Part shown: positions 61,761 through 64,000 of the stretch, in pieces
Numbering within the stretch: position 1 is the first letter of the stretch
Layout of the letters: every line of letters begins with the position of its first letter
NCBI RefSeq assembly: GCF_024580735.1
Contig: NZ_JANIJX010000001.1
Span: forward strand, 186,001-250,000
Origin: Brevibacterium moorei
Lineage (GTDB): Bacteria; Actinomycetota; Actinomycetes; Actinomycetales; Brevibacteriaceae
Direction of reading: 5' to 3'
Length of the DNA stretch: 64,000 nt
Position numbers and translations under genes: made by a program
Notes under the pieces: model-generated
Database searches by the model: none
Told to the model about the DNA's origin: nothing
The model's input: only the letters and a program-made list of their open reading frames with translations

Positions 61761-62516
61761 ATGCCGGCACTGCTACCCAATCAACCATGCTGGATCGAGC
61801 TGAGTGCGCCCGACCCGCAGGCCGCAATCGACTTCTACGGCACGGTGTTCGGCTGGGAATTCTCCATCCCGGGGATCATGGGCATGGGCCACCGGGCCGA
61901 GGTGGCGGGCCATCCGGTCGCCGGCATCAGCCCGCAACCGAGTGAGGCCCCGGAGGGGCAGCCCGCCTTCTGGTCCGTGTACTTCAGGGTCGCGGACACC
62001 GCCGATTTCCTCGAACGGACGACGACTGCCAAGGGCCAGGTCTTCGCGGCCATGCCCCTACCTACCGACGGCGCCACCATCGCACTGCTGGCAGATCCCA
62101 CCGGAACCGGCTTCGGGGTGCTGGAGTACCCCGATGATCTGGGCTTCGACGGCTATCACGGACCGGGCGCGGCAGCGCTCTTCCAGCTTCAGACCCAGGA
62201 TGCCTCCGTCGCCCCGTTCTATTCCTCGGTCTTTGGCTGGACGTTCACGCCCTCATCGGATCCGAACAGTTCGAAGTATCAGGAGATCTCGTTGCCGGAC
62301 CCGGGGGCCCAGGCCGGGATGCTCGACATCGCCGGTGCCCGTATCCCCTCCCATTGGCGCAGCTACATCGCAGTCGACGACGTCGACCACACAGCTCGCC
62401 TAGTGGAGTCGGCCGGCGGTGCACTGTTGGCCCGGCCGGCGGATACCGCCTTTGGACGGATCGGACAGTTCATCGACAATCAGAACGCGGCGTTCTCCGT
62501 CATCCAGACTCGTTGA
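61761..62516 (+). CDS. VOC-family protein with two glyoxalase-like domains
   Basis: A 251-residue cytosolic protein with two tandem vicinal-oxygen-chelate modules (residues ~1-122: CWIELSAPDPQAAIDFYGTV; ~130-251: LFQLQTQDASVAPFYSSVFG). The metal-binding His and Glu of the first module are partly degenerate, so it may be a binding or resistance protein instead of a glyoxalase. Substrate unknown. ATG 61761 follows GGAGG at 7 nt. It lies 70 nt after the amidase gene. Confidence 0.85.
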   Translation: MPALLPNQPCWIELSAPDPQAAIDFYGTVFGWEFSIPGIMGMGHRAEVAGHPVAGISPQPSEAPEGQPAFWSVYFRVADTADFLERTTTAKGQVFAAMPLPTDGATIALLADPTGTGFGVLEYPDDLGFDGYHGPGAAALFQLQTQDASVAPFYSSVFGWTFTPSSDPNSSKYQEISLPDPGAQAGMLDIAGARIPSHWRSYIAVDDVDHTARLVESAGGALLARPADTAFGRIGQFIDNQNAAFSVIQTR

Positions 62517-62536
62517 ATTCGACTCCGAACAGCAGA

Positions 62537-62568
62537 CGGCCCCGGAACTCCTGAAAGTTCCGGGGCCG
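62537..62568. terminator. Bidirectional terminator
   Basis: Exact 13-bp arms CGGCCCCGGAACT (62537-62549) and complement (62556-62568), 6-nt loop, between the VOC gene and sigA. Confidence 0.72.
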
Positions 62569-62590
62569 CATCGCCGGTGCGCCGGCTCAC

Positions 62591-64000
<1,410 letters not shown>

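Overview
The window is a 64-kb stretch of gene-dense, high-GC chromosome from an actinobacterium (Actinomycetota). Markers that support this are an actinobacterial primary sigma factor with a Lys/Ala/Thr-rich N-terminus, SepH, DUF3000/DUF3093/DUF3710/DUF4193 proteins, the coproporphyrin-dependent heme pathway (HemE, CgoX, ChdC, CpfC), a CydD-CydC fusion, a ~480-residue GAPDH and a Gly-tRNA synthetase of the single-chain type. Nearly every gene has a recognisable housekeeping family. I see no insertion sequence, prophage, CRISPR array, tRNA or rRNA, and no block that looks recently acquired. Genus cannot be fixed from the sequence alone.

Layout. 0-5 kb: GAPDH, a D-2-hydroxyacid dehydrogenase and a TetR-controlled 14-TM drug exporter. 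5-10 kb: dus-dgt-dnaG (minus strand). 10-16 kb: an orphan thiamine-diphosphate enzyme, a gluABCD-type glutamate importer and glyS. 16-27 kb: DEAD-box helicase, LURP-one-like protein, recO-uppS, leuA behind a leucine attenuator, cell-envelope genes (L,D-transpeptidase, a membrane-anchored secreted protein), a RibD-like reductase, an alpha/beta hydrolase, msrB and an acetyltransferase. 27-32 kb: heme cluster (flavin-reductase-like gene, hemE, cgoX, chdC). 32-42 kb: DUF3000, RNase D, dxs, a two-component system with a lipoprotein, aconitase, an RNA m5U methyltransferase. 42-46 kb: a KimA-like potassium importer divergent from two TrkA genes. 46-51 kb: OB-fold protein, DUF3710, dut, DUF3093, DUF4193, a 72-residue unknown, cpfC and sepH. 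51-58.6 kb: cydA-cydB-cydDC divergent from blaI and an M56 protease gene. 58.6-64 kb: parE-type topoisomerase subunit, a lipoprotein amidase, a VOC protein and the primary sigma factor, which runs off the right end.

Genes are packed with many 4-base ATGA/GTGA couplings. Convergent gene pairs and operon ends are usually closed by long, almost perfect inverted repeats. At least eleven genes have a TANNNT-like -10 hexamer 5-8 nt before the start codon, which suggests leaderless mRNAs.

No wholly new multi-gene system is evident. The most interesting signals are regulatory: a probable ATT start codon for dxs; three CTAC-N5-GTAG sites across the cydA/blaI divergent region, suggesting BlaI control of cytochrome bd; a Leu-Leu-Leu leader peptide and hairpin before leuA; a strong TetR operator; an 18-bp palindrome upstream of aconitase; and divergent promoters that share one palindromic -35 element in an AT-rich patch.
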